From DASSWG01 sp041689995 (GTDB lineage: Bacteria > Bacteroidota > Bacteroidia > Flavobacteriales > Flavobacteriaceae): a stretch of DNA of 32,313 bases. The stretch is taken from assembly GCA_041689995.1 (NCBI GenBank), contig JBDNFD010000038.1:1-32313 (forward strand), read 5' to 3'. Shown piece by piece: positions 17,446 through 25,151 of this stretch. A program made the translations under genes and the position numbers. The first letter of the stretch is position 1; each line of letters starts with the position of its first letter. Under the pieces are notes generated by a model. The model saw only the letters and a program-made list of their open reading frames with translations. It was not told the DNA's origin and ran no database searches.

Positions 17446-17767
17446 TGTAATCGCCACCGGACCGTTCGAGCGTAAATTGAAACGCTTGGTAAAAAAACAT
17501 AAATCCTTAGTATCCGATTTGGAAATTCTTATCGATCAATTGAGCGAAAACCCCCTTCTTGGAAAACCGATTGGAAAAAACTGTTACAAAGTACGTATTG
17601 CGATTTCTTCCAAAGGAAAAGGAAAATCTGGTGGTGGAAGAATAATAACCTATGTTCGGGTTTTGAAAAATACGGTTTATTTAATGGATATTTACGACAA
17701 ATCGGAACAAGTCACTATTTCTGGCAAAGAACTTCAGTGGCTGATCGATATTCTTTCCGAAGAGTAA
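17435..17767 (+). CDS. RelE/ParE-family toxin
   Basis: A 110-aa basic protein with the RelE/ParE fold pattern: an N-terminal strand and helices with FERKLKRLVKKHKSL, a central GKPIGKNCYKVRIAIS strand pair, then RIITYVRVLKNTVYLMDIYDKSEQ as the last strands. Toxins of this type either cleave mRNA on the ribosome (RelE/HigB) or inhibit gyrase (ParE); the residues visible do not settle which. It overlaps the antitoxin gene by 11 bp and ends only 14 bp before the HMG-CoA reductase start, so it appears to be co-transcribed with an essential pathway gene. Confidence 0.8.
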   Translation: MNFDVIATGPFERKLKRLVKKHKSLVSDLEILIDQLSENPLLGKPIGKNCYKVRIAISSKGKGKSGGGRIITYVRVLKNTVYLMDIYDKSEQVTISGKELQWLIDILSEE

Positions 17768-17781
17768 AAAAAACAAAAAAA

Positions 17782-19104
17782 ATGGCATATCCAATTTCCG
17801 GATTTTCGAAACTGACCAAAGCGGAAAAAATCGCTTGGTTGGGCGATACCTATTTGAAAAACTCTCCATCTTCGGTGCACACTTTGCAAAACTACTGGCA
17901 TCCAGATAGTGAGCTGCAGAATTTGCATGATGAATTCACCGAAAATACGCTTTCCAATTTTTACCTTCCATTCGGAATCGCTCCAAATTTCCTGATCAAT
18001 GGTCGCAATTTGGCCATTCCCATGGCCGTGGAAGAAAGTTCGGTCATTGCAGCTTCAGGGAAAGCTGCCAAATTTTGGAATACGCGTGGTGGATTTAAAG
18101 CAACTGTTTTGGGCACTCAGAAAAGCGGTCATGTTCATTTTAATTATTCCGGGGATCCAAAAAAATTACTTCTTTTTTTCGAGGAAATAAAACCCAAATT
18201 ACTCGCCTCGGTTTCCGAAATTGTTAGAAATATGGAGGAACGCGGCGGCGGTGTTTTGAGTATTGAACTGAAAGACAAAACAGACCTGCTTGCCAATTAT
18301 TACCAGCTTGCTTGCAGTTTTGAAACCAAAGATGCAATGGGCGCGAATTTTATCAATACGTGTTTGGAACAATTTGGTGCCACTTTGGAAAAGGAAGCGC
18401 AACAATTCGACTTGTTTTCCGAAACTGAAAAACAGTTGCATGTGATTATGAGCATTTTGTCGAATTATGTTCCAGAATGCCGCGTTCGAGCAGAGGTTTC
18501 TTGTCCCGTGGAAGATTTAGGGAACAAACAAGAAGGAAATGGGAAAATTTTCGCTGAAAAATTCATGCAAGGAATTCGAATTGCCGAAGTGGAACCTTCA
18601 CGGGCGGTCACGCACAATAAAGGCATTATGAACGGCATTGATGCGGTGGTGCTCGCCACGGGAAATGACTTTCGGGCCGTGGAAGCCGGAATTCATGCTT
18701 ATGCAGCAAAAGATGGCAGTTATACAAGCTTGACTCATGCAGAAATCAAAAACGGGATTTTCCATTATTGGATCGAAATTCCAATTGCCTTGGGAACTAT
18801 CGGCGGACTGACAAGTTTACATCCGTTGGCGCAAGTTGCATTGGAAATCCTTCAAAAACCAAGCGCAAAAGAATTGATGGAAATTGCCGCGGTCGCCGGA
18901 TTAGCACAAAATTTTGCCGCTATCCGCTCGTTGGTTACCACCGGAATCCAAAAGGGCCATATGAAAATGCATTTGATGAATATCTTGAACCAACAACAAA
19001 CCACCAGCAGCGAAAAAGCATTGATCATCGAACATTTTCAAACCAATCCGATCACGCACAGCGCGGTAATCGAAGTGCTCCAAAAAATCAGAAATGTCGA
19101 ATAA
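17782..19104 (+). CDS. mvaA: Hydroxymethylglutaryl-CoA reductase, class II
   Basis: A 440-aa class II HMG-CoA reductase interconverting HMG-CoA and mevalonate, the committed step of the mevalonate isoprenoid pathway. Visible catalytic positions are Glu84/85 (PMAVEESSV), Lys280 (THNKGIMNG), Asp296 (ATGNDFRA) and His393 (QKGHMKMH); DAMGAN at 184-189 is the cofactor-binding motif. I chose ATG 17782, which gives MAYPISGFSKL as in homologues. A longer frame from a GTG at 17737 would overlap the toxin gene. Class II enzymes are called degradative in Pseudomonas, but beside a GHMP kinase a biosynthetic role is more likely. It overlaps the next gene by 11 bp. Confidence 0.93.
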   Translation: MAYPISGFSKLTKAEKIAWLGDTYLKNSPSSVHTLQNYWHPDSELQNLHDEFTENTLSNFYLPFGIAPNFLINGRNLAIPMAVEESSVIAASGKAAKFWNTRGGFKATVLGTQKSGHVHFNYSGDPKKLLLFFEEIKPKLLASVSEIVRNMEERGGGVLSIELKDKTDLLANYYQLACSFETKDAMGANFINTCLEQFGATLEKEAQQFDLFSETEKQLHVIMSILSNYVPECRVRAEVSCPVEDLGNKQEGNGKIFAEKFMQGIRIAEVEPSRAVTHNKGIMNGIDAVVLATGNDFRAVEAGIHAYAAKDGSYTSLTHAEIKNGIFHYWIEIPIALGTIGGLTSLHPLAQVALEILQKPSAKELMEIAAVAGLAQNFAAIRSLVTTGIQKGHMKMHLMNILNQQQTTSSEKALIIEHFQTNPITHSAVIEVLQKIRNVE

Positions 19105-20017
19105 ATTTCACAGCAACGGAAAACTTTTGCTCACGGGGGAATATTTGGTTCTCGACGGAGCAAAAGCCCTAGCACTTCCCACAAAATTTGGGCAATCTAT
19201 GGAAGTTTCCGAAGGAAAACCGAATTTGATTTCTTGGAAAAGTTTGAACGAAAAGGGCGAAATTTGGTTTCAAGATGAAATTTTTATTGCTGAAAGCAGA
19301 AAATTCAATACCGCTAAAAGTGATGAAATTTCTGAGCGCTTGAAAAAGATATTTCAGGAAGCCTACGAACTCAACCCAACTTTTTTTTCCGGAAAAACCG
19401 GAATTGAAATCATCTCAAAATTGGAATTCCCGCAAAACTGGGGATTGGGTTCCTCTTCCACATTAATCAATAATATCGCGCAATGGATTGAAGTCGATCC
19501 GTATAAATTATTGGAAAAAACTTTTGGCGGAAGCGGATATGACATTGCTTGTGCAAAATCGGATTCGCCAATTTCCTATCAATTGACCGCTTCAGATCGC
19601 ATTGTTCAGAAAGTTGATTTTAATCCAATTTTTAAAGAAAATTTATTTTTTGTTCACCTTAACCGAAAACAAAATAGCCGCCAAGCAATTGCACATTATA
19701 AAAAACAACAAAAGAACCAACTTTCAGGAGAAATTGAAACTATTTCACAAATTACCGATGAGTTGATCGACTGTAAAAAACTGCCCGATTTCGAAAAACT
19801 TTTAGAAAAGCATGAGGAGATTATTTCTTCCGTAATCCAAATCCCAACTATAAAAAAACAATTGTTTTCCACCTTTCGGAATGCCATCAAAAGTCTTGGC
19901 GGTTGGGGCGGGGATTTTATACTCGCCGTGGGCGGCAAAAACGAACGGGATTATTTCATCAAAAGGGGTTTTGGCAACATTTTGGGCTATGAGGAAATGG
20001 TGAAAAATGATTTTTGA
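19094..20017 (+). CDS. GYDIA-family GHMP kinase, candidate mevalonate kinase
   Basis: A 307-aa GHMP-superfamily kinase. The N-terminus HSNGKLLLTGEYLVLDG is the typical first motif, GLGSSST at 117-123 is the ATP-binding loop, and GSGYDIA at 146-152 gives the subfamily its name. A C-terminal glycine-rich GGWGGDFIL corresponds to the third motif. It starts 11 bp before the HMGR stop, so the two are translationally coupled. Family members phosphorylate small alcohols; directly behind HMGR the most economical reading is phosphorylation of mevalonate. Substrate specificity is not proven by sequence. Confidence 0.85.
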   Translation: MSNKFHSNGKLLLTGEYLVLDGAKALALPTKFGQSMEVSEGKPNLISWKSLNEKGEIWFQDEIFIAESRKFNTAKSDEISERLKKIFQEAYELNPTFFSGKTGIEIISKLEFPQNWGLGSSSTLINNIAQWIEVDPYKLLEKTFGGSGYDIACAKSDSPISYQLTASDRIVQKVDFNPIFKENLFFVHLNRKQNSRQAIAHYKKQQKNQLSGEIETISQITDELIDCKKLPDFEKLLEKHEEIISSVIQIPTIKKQLFSTFRNAIKSLGGWGGDFILAVGGKNERDYFIKRGFGNILGYEEMVKNDF

Positions 20018-20024
20018 CCATTGG

Positions 20025-20060
20025 TTATATAAAAAGCAAAATAAGTTTGCTTTTATATAA
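20025..20060 (+). terminator. Hairpin after the GHMP kinase gene
   Basis: TTATATAAAAAGCAAA (20025-20040) pairs with TTTGCTTTTATATAA (20046-20060) with one bulged A and a 5-nt loop. It starts 7 bp after the kinase stop. No T-run follows it on the plus strand, so it may be a 3'-end-stabilising structure instead of a classic terminator. Its 3' arm contains the -33 element of the next promoter. Confidence 0.5.
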
Positions 20061-20076
20061 AAAGTATTTACATTTG
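20046..20076 (+). promoter_or_regulatory. Consensus Bacteroidota promoter for the secreted-protein pair
   Basis: TTTG at 20046-20049, a 19-bp spacer, then TACATTTG at 20069-20076 give an exact fit to the TTTG-N19-TAnnTTTG consensus of the Bacteroidota primary sigma factor. The start codon of the next gene follows 24 bp later. Confidence 0.8.
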
Positions 20077-20099
20077 AGTATATTTTAATTCCTTTTGTT

Positions 20100-20570
20100 A
20101 TGAAAACTTATTTATCATTGATTATCCTTATCCTTGGTTCTTATTTTTCCCACTCACAGGAAATCAAAATATACAATGATAGCAGTTATGAAATCGATCT
20201 GTTTTTGGGCGGCATGGCTACCCTTCCTCCATACAATGATTGTTCACATAATGCAGTTACCAAAATACAGCTTTTGCCCCAAAGTTTAGTGATTGTTTAT
20301 TCGTTCGATAACCCTTCGCCATTTGACACGAATTTATGGAATTCATCCGATTTTGGATCACAAACAGGAAGTACTATTCAGAATGTTTATGGCCAAGCCA
20401 AATGGACCATTGTTCGCATTTATGACAGCACCGCGCCCAATTGTTGCGGGGCGCTTTGGGGCGGATGTATGAGCCCTCCAACAGGTTACTTTTTTGACAA
20501 TGGTTCTTTCAAAGGAACATGGACCAATGGCCTAAATGGGGCCATCAAAATATATTATGAGGATTCATGA
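20100..20570 (+). CDS. Small secreted protein of unknown function
   Basis: A 156-aa protein with a signal peptide (residues 1-19, ending SHSQ) and no family I recognise. The mature part is rich in Asn, Ser, Gly, Pro and aromatic residues and has four Cys (one near residue 36, and NCCGALWGGC near 117-126), suggesting disulfide bonds outside the cytoplasm. It has no T9SS sorting tail and no lipobox. Its stop overlaps the next start in an ATGA, so it is made together with the beta-propeller T9SS protein and may be its partner. It has its own consensus promoter. Confidence 0.75.
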   Translation: MKTYLSLIILILGSYFSHSQEIKIYNDSSYEIDLFLGGMATLPPYNDCSHNAVTKIQLLPQSLVIVYSFDNPSPFDTNLWNSSDFGSQTGSTIQNVYGQAKWTIVRIYDSTAPNCCGALWGGCMSPPTGYFFDNGSFKGTWTNGLNGAIKIYYEDS

Positions 20571-22333
20571 AAAAAACACTCTATATAGCAAGCATTGTTC
20601 TTATTTCCGTTTGCGCCCTCAAAGCCCAGACTTCCCAAGATTTCGGTTTGACCCGCGAATGGGCCACATACCTCGGCGACATGTACACCGTTGAAGGCTC
20701 GGCAATAGACGGGGAAGGAAATATATGGATTACCGGAGAGGTGCTGATAGGAATATATTTTTCCGAATTTATAACACCGGACGCCCAACAACCCAACTAT
20801 GGTGGCGGAGACAGTGACGGATATCTGCTCAAACTATCGCCCGAAGGTGAACTTTTGTACGCATCGTTCATCGGGGGCGAAGGGATCGAGCGTATCCATG
20901 AATTAGCGATAGACACCAATGGAAATATTTATATTGGCGGAGGCACGCAAAGCAACACAAACATTTCTACCCCGGGCTCTTACCATGAAAATTTTGATGG
21001 CATCAATAATGGGTTTATTATAAAATATGGAAATAACGGGGAAAAGCTTTGGGGCACCTATTTCATAGACGAGGTGAGCGATTTGGCATTGGCCCAAAAC
21101 GATCAATTTTATATAACAGGGGGCACCGATTCCCAAACAGGAATTGCCACGCCCGGCACTTTTGATGACAGCATTCCTGGAAATGCGGACATAGAATATT
21201 ATTACGTTGTAAAATTGGACGCCTTGGGATATCCGATATGGGGAACCTACTATAGCCCCGACAATGAAGATGTAGATGGCGCCCTTCCATCGATAACCGT
21301 GGATTCGCAAAACAACGTCTATATGGCGGGCCGCACCACAGATCTTAGTGGTTATTTCTCCACGCCCGGCGCCCACCAAGAAAGCAACCCTTCACAAAAC
21401 AATGAGTTCAGTGGGTTTATTGTCAAATTTTCGCCTGAAGGCCAGCGTCTGTGGGGCACCTATTATGGAGGGGAAGCCACGGATTGGATATTTTCCCTAA
21501 CGATCGATGGGAACGACGACCTTTATGGCGCCGGGGTCAGTTTGAGCCAAAATGTTGGCACAATAGGAACGCCGGGGAGTTATTTGGAAAATTCCAGTGG
21601 GTCTTTCAGCACCTTTATGTTCAAAATGGATCCGACAGGCCAACGCTTGTGGGGCACGTATGTGGATACCGACCCCATGGATGTGCCAATATTGCAAAAT
21701 TCCCACATGCGCCATCTTTTGTATATTCATGGCAACAATTTATATTTTTCGTATGAAACGGAAAACGATCAAAATATTGCCACAGAAGGGGCTCACCAAA
21801 ATACCCTGGAAGGATTTTCGGACGGTTATGTTTTAAAATTCGATTTGGACGGCGTATTGTTATGGGGAACATATTATGGAGGTGAAGATGAAGATTCGGT
21901 GGAGTTTGTCCAAGCGATCGGGGACACCCTCTATTTTGGAGGGCGCACATCAAGTTACACCGGAATGGCCACAACCGGCATTTTTCAGGAAAATTTCACG
22001 GAAAACACCAATTCCGGTTTCGAAACAAATGGTTTTCTCGCCAAGTTCGTGCCCGAAAATTTGGGTAATTCAACTTCAATTTCGCAAGGGCAATGGCTTC
22101 TTTGGCCCAATCCAAACAATGGTGATTTCTATATTCGCTCAAAAAAAACATTGATGGGAAAGGTGCAATTGGAAATTTTTTCAATTACGGGAAAATTGGT
22201 CCATCAAAGCAATTTTTTTCTTAAAGGTTCGGACAAAAGCTTTCCGCTTCATGGACAATTCAAAAAGGGGATCTATTTTGTAAAATTATCATCAAAAAAC
22301 CAAACCCGAATTTTTAAAATGTTGGTCCTGTAA
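20567..22333 (+). CDS. SBBP-like beta-propeller repeat protein with T9SS type A sorting domain
   Basis: A 588-aa exported protein. After a signal peptide (1-20) come about seven repeats centred on (L/R)LWGTYYGG followed by a blade such as TIDGNDDLYGAG or AIDTNGNIYIGGG; segments like STPGSYHEN recur between blades. This is the pattern of SBBP repeats forming a beta-propeller, likely seven-bladed. The final ~75 residues (WLLWPNPNNGDFYI ... GIYFVKLSSKNQTRIFKMLVL) form a type IX secretion sorting domain, so the protein should be surface-exposed or released. The ligand is unknown. It is coupled to the preceding small secreted protein by a 4-bp overlap. Confidence 0.88.
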   Translation: MKKTLYIASIVLISVCALKAQTSQDFGLTREWATYLGDMYTVEGSAIDGEGNIWITGEVLIGIYFSEFITPDAQQPNYGGGDSDGYLLKLSPEGELLYASFIGGEGIERIHELAIDTNGNIYIGGGTQSNTNISTPGSYHENFDGINNGFIIKYGNNGEKLWGTYFIDEVSDLALAQNDQFYITGGTDSQTGIATPGTFDDSIPGNADIEYYYVVKLDALGYPIWGTYYSPDNEDVDGALPSITVDSQNNVYMAGRTTDLSGYFSTPGAHQESNPSQNNEFSGFIVKFSPEGQRLWGTYYGGEATDWIFSLTIDGNDDLYGAGVSLSQNVGTIGTPGSYLENSSGSFSTFMFKMDPTGQRLWGTYVDTDPMDVPILQNSHMRHLLYIHGNNLYFSYETENDQNIATEGAHQNTLEGFSDGYVLKFDLDGVLLWGTYYGGEDEDSVEFVQAIGDTLYFGGRTSSYTGMATTGIFQENFTENTNSGFETNGFLAKFVPENLGNSTSISQGQWLLWPNPNNGDFYIRSKKTLMGKVQLEIFSITGKLVHQSNFFLKGSDKSFPLHGQFKKGIYFVKLSSKNQTRIFKMLVL

Positions 22334-22381
22334 CTTGTCTTTTCTTATTTTCGATTTGATTACATTTACCTAAAAATTTCA

Positions 22382-22621
22382 TTGTCCAAGGGAATCATTG
22401 TTATACCTACTTTTAACGAGATCGAGAACATCGAACGTCTCGTGAAAAGTATTTTTTCCCAGCGAAGGAATTTCCATGTGTTGGTGGTCGATGACAATTC
22501 TCCCAACGGGACCGCCAAAGTGATGGAAGAACTTCAGAAATCTTATCCCGACATGCTCCTTTTGGAAAGGCTCGAAAAAAAGAAAGGAATTGAGAAAGCT
22601 TTTATTCACAGGTTTAATTAG
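22382..22621 (+). pseudogene. Truncated dolichol-phosphate-mannose-synthase-like glycosyltransferase
   Basis: The frame starts GIIVIPTFNEIENIERLV and continues with VVDDNSPNGTA, clear hallmarks of GT2 polyprenol-phosphate mannosyltransferases. It ends after 79 codons, where family members run to about 240. The metal-binding motif and the acceptor region are missing, and the tail (LERLEKKKGIEKAFIHRFN) has drifted. No ATG is available; TTG 22382 is the only plausible start and the upstream frame is open to the previous stop. No remainder is visible before the M28 gene, so this is a decayed or deletion-truncated copy. Confidence 0.8.
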
Positions 22622-22654
22622 GGTTCACACGATTTTTTTCTACCTTTAACCACT

Positions 22655-23617
22655 ATGAAAAAAACTGTTTTATCTTCAATTTTTTTGCTGGTTTTGCTCA
22701 TTTTCCCAGCCACAAAAACCATCGCACAAACGAATATTGCGAGTTATGAAATCACCTCGGAAAACATTCAGAATGCATTGAAACTTCTCGCCTCCGACTC
22801 TTTACAAGGCAGAAAGACCGGATCGCCAGGAATTGAAAAAGCCGCGGAATATATAGAAGGAATCTTTAAAAAATTCGACATTCAGCCTTTTTTTGAAACC
22901 TACCGAGATAATTTTCAAGTAAAAGACAGCATCGCGGCATTCAATATTGTCGGGTTCATTGAAGGTAGCGATCCGAATTTGAAAGATCAACTCGTAATTC
23001 TCGGCGCACATTACGATCACATCGGAATTATTGACCCAATTGCCGGCGATTCCATTGCCAATGGCGCCAACGACAACGCCGCTGGAACGGTATCGATATT
23101 AGAAATTGCAAAACATTTCGCAACAGAAAAACCCAAAAGAAGTATCGTTTTCGCTTTGTTTTCAGGCGAAGAAATGGGCTTGTTAGGTTCAAAACATTTG
23201 GCGGAAAAATTAAAGCAGCAACAAGCGGATATTTATGTGATGTTGAATTTTGAAATGATTGGTGTTCCACTGAAAAACAAACCGTATATGGCTTATTTAA
23301 CTGGATATAACAAATCGAATTTCGCCACAAAGTTTAATGAATATGCGGAAAAAGAAGTGTTCGGGTTTTTACCGGAAGCCAAGAAATACCATCTTTTTTT
23401 CCGAAGCGATAATTATCCGTTTTTTGAAATATTTGGAATTCCCGCACAAACCTTAAGCACTTTCGATTTTACAAATTATCCGTACTACCATCACGTAGAA
23501 GATGAAGTTGAATTGATGGATATGGAGCACATGAAAAACTTGATTTTGTCGGTTATACCCGGAATTGAAAAAATGGCGAACACGGTGGAGAAAGAAATAA
23601 TTATGAGCGATCAGTAA
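22655..23617 (+). CDS. M28-family zinc peptidase, exported
   Basis: A 320-aa protein with a signal peptide (1-25, ending KTIAQ) and an M28 aminopeptidase-like domain that binds two zinc ions. Expected ligands are His119 (GAHYDH), Asp140 (GANDNAAG), Glu172/173 (SGEEMG; one is the general base) and His279/280 (YHHVEDE). The fourth acidic ligand position holds Glu200 (LNFEMIG) where classic members have Asp. It probably works in the periplasm on peptide amino termini. A TACCTTTA at 22641-22648, a near match to the -7 consensus, lies just upstream, so it seems to have its own promoter after the broken glycosyltransferase gene. Confidence 0.9.
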   Translation: MKKTVLSSIFLLVLLIFPATKTIAQTNIASYEITSENIQNALKLLASDSLQGRKTGSPGIEKAAEYIEGIFKKFDIQPFFETYRDNFQVKDSIAAFNIVGFIEGSDPNLKDQLVILGAHYDHIGIIDPIAGDSIANGANDNAAGTVSILEIAKHFATEKPKRSIVFALFSGEEMGLLGSKHLAEKLKQQQADIYVMLNFEMIGVPLKNKPYMAYLTGYNKSNFATKFNEYAEKEVFGFLPEAKKYHLFFRSDNYPFFEIFGIPAQTLSTFDFTNYPYYHHVEDEVELMDMEHMKNLILSVIPGIEKMANTVEKEIIMSDQ

Positions 23618-23630
23618 TTCAGTGTTCAGT

Positions 23631-23656
23631 GGCAGTTGGCAGTAGCAGTTGGCAGT
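23631..23656. repeat. GTTGGCAGT short repeats after the M28 gene
   Basis: CAGTTGGCAGT occurs at 23633-23643 and 23646-23656, beginning 16 bp after the M28 stop. The same word reappears after the SDR stop (24436-24445) and, in altered form, after the rho stop (32052-32074). Confidence 0.7.
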
Positions 23657-23722
23657 GAGCATTTCATTTAAAAACCAAACTGCGCAAAATCATTGGGATT
23701 TCCCGGAAAAAATAAAAATGAA

Positions 23723-24430
23723 ATGATAGAAAACAGGGATTCCTGCCTTCCCAGGAAAATTGTCATCACAGGAACCAGCCGCGGCATTGGACTGGAACTG
23801 GTAAAAATTTTCGCAAAAAAAGGACATCAAATCCTCGCATTGTCACGCAACAAAATTCCTGTCGAAAAATTACAATTAGAAAATGTAGTTGCGTTTTGTT
23901 GCGATATTAGCGATAAAGATTCCCTTTCGGAAGTGGAAAAATTCATTGAATCCAACTGGGGAAAAGTAGATATTCTTATCAATAATGCAGGAAAATTGGT
24001 ATACAAAGCATTTTCCGAAACCACCCTTGAAGAATTTGAAGAAGTCTATAAAACCAATGTTTTCGGTGTTGCTGCGCTCACTAAAACGCTGTTGCCATTT
24101 ATGGGAAAATCCAGTCATGTCGTAAATATTAGCAGTATGGGAGGCATTCAAGGAAGTGTGAAATTCGCCGGATTGTCGGCATATAGTTCCAGCAAAGGCG
24201 CACTTATTACCTTGACGGAATTGCTCGCAGAAGAATACAAAGAAACCGGACCGGCATTCAATGTGTTGGCTTTGGGTTCGGTACAGACGGAAATGTTGGA
24301 AGCTGCTTTCCCGGGAATTCAAGCGGCTCTTTCGGCTGCGGAAATGGCAAACTATATCGCCGAATTTTCCTTGACGGGAAATCAATTTTATAACGGCAAA
24401 ATTCTACAGGTTTCGAATTCTACACCTTGA
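23723..24430 (+). CDS. SDR-family NAD(P)-dependent oxidoreductase
   Basis: A 235-aa short-chain dehydrogenase/reductase. It has the Rossmann cofactor motif TGTSRGIG near 16-23, an NNAG motif near residue 85, and the catalytic Ser and Tyr-x-x-x-Lys in NISSMGG and SAYSSSK. It catalyses reversible oxidation or reduction of an alcohol/ketone pair; the substrate cannot be predicted. I chose ATG 23723, which puts 15 residues before the Rossmann motif; a TTG at 23693 would add ten residues. The C-terminus is short, as in small cytosolic SDRs. It sits about 105 bp after the M28 gene, across the GGCAGT repeats. Confidence 0.9.
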   Translation: MIENRDSCLPRKIVITGTSRGIGLELVKIFAKKGHQILALSRNKIPVEKLQLENVVAFCCDISDKDSLSEVEKFIESNWGKVDILINNAGKLVYKAFSETTLEEFEEVYKTNVFGVAALTKTLLPFMGKSSHVVNISSMGGIQGSVKFAGLSAYSSSKGALITLTELLAEEYKETGPAFNVLALGSVQTEMLEAAFPGIQAALSAAEMANYIAEFSLTGNQFYNGKILQVSNSTP

Positions 24431-24506
24431 TGATGAGTTGGCAGTAATGCGAAATCTGATCTTATAACAACAATTTTAACTTAATGAAAACCTTGAGTTT
24501 TTTTCG

Positions 24507-24514
24507 TAAATTTG
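24507..24514 (+). promoter_or_regulatory. -7 promoter element of the PIN-domain cassette
   Basis: TAAATTTG is an exact TAnnTTTG match, 18 bp before the PIN gene start. The only TTG upstream is at 24493-24495, 11 bp away, so the -33 part is poor. Confidence 0.5.
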
Positions 24515-24532
24515 AGAAAGTTAAAAGAATAA

Positions 24533-24997
24533 ATGAAACAAAGGATTTACATAGACACTTCTGTCGTTGGAGGATATTTTGACGAGGAATTCAAAGAAGC
24601 AACATTAGCACTATTTGAAAGACTTGAAAACAATGAAATTATATTTGTTGTTTCAGACTTACTCGACTTGGAGTTATTAAATGCGCCGGAAAGGGTTAGA
24701 AACCTATTACAAAAATATCCATCCGATAAATTTGAGCGTATAGAATTAAGCAAGGAATCTATAAAGCTGGCTGATGAATATATAAATGAAAAAATAGTCG
24801 GGAAAACAAGTCTTGAAGATTGTCGACATATTGCTTTGGCAACAATTCATAAAGTTGACGTTTTAGCGAGTTGGAATTTTAAACATATTGTAAACCTGGA
24901 CAAAATAAAAGGCTACAATTCGACAAACCTCAAATTAGGTTATCAAATGGTAGAAATAAGAAGTCCAAAAGATTTAAGAAATTATGAAAACGAATAA
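24533..24997 (+). CDS. PIN-domain ribonuclease, VapC-like toxin
   Basis: A 154-aa protein with the PIN fold. The acidic metal-binding residues of this family correspond to Asp8 (YIDTSVVGG), Glu48 or its neighbours (LDLELLN), Asp96 (SLEDCRHIALA) and Asp109 (KVDVLASWN). PIN toxins of VapBC systems cleave tRNA or rRNA. The following 53-aa gene overlaps by 14 bp and is a candidate antitoxin, which would be the reverse of the usual vapB-vapC order. The gene is within a segment bounded by short inverted repeats and followed by a long palindrome, suggesting a mobile cassette. Confidence 0.82.
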   Translation: MKQRIYIDTSVVGGYFDEEFKEATLALFERLENNEIIFVVSDLLDLELLNAPERVRNLLQKYPSDKFERIELSKESIKLADEYINEKIVGKTSLEDCRHIALATIHKVDVLASWNFKHIVNLDKIKGYNSTNLKLGYQMVEIRSPKDLRNYENE

Positions 24998-25145
24998 AGA
25001 GAAGAAAAAATTTGACTCGGTAAAAATGATGCGTGAAATCAGAAATAAAATAAGCTCTGAAACGCAAAATATGACTTTTGAGGAATTAAAAGCTTATATA
25101 AAATCAAAATTAAAAGAGAGCAAATTAAAACCATTAGGCAAGTGA
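24984..25145 (+). CDS. Small basic protein, candidate antitoxin of the PIN protein
   Basis: A 53-aa frame, ATG 24984 to TGA 25143-25145, that starts inside the end of the PIN gene. It is Lys-rich (KTNKEKKKF, KSKLKESKLK) with a helical centre, SVKMMREIRNKISSE, then MTFEELKAYIKS. The phrase FEELKAY with a basic tail is typical of short partners encoded after PIN genes in Bacteroidota. The overlap and the size argue for a real gene although it is very short. Neutralisation of the PIN protein is inferred from position, not from a recognised domain. Confidence 0.7.
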   Translation: MKTNKEKKKFDSVKMMREIRNKISSETQNMTFEELKAYIKSKLKESKLKPLGK

Positions 25146-25151
25146 GCACTA

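Noticed and set aside
17737..17781. Longer HMGR start at GTG 17737
   Set aside because: It would overlap the toxin gene by 31 bp and add a basic, non-conserved stretch; ATG 17782 gives the usual family N-terminus.
20903..21379. 158-aa minus-strand frame in the propeller gene
   Set aside because: It is a shadow of the repetitive Gly/Thr/Tyr-rich propeller codons; the plus-strand protein has a signal peptide and sorting domain.
23618..23660. CRISPR-like repeats after the M28 gene
   Set aside because: Copies are only about 11 bp long with no regular spacers, and no cas genes are present.
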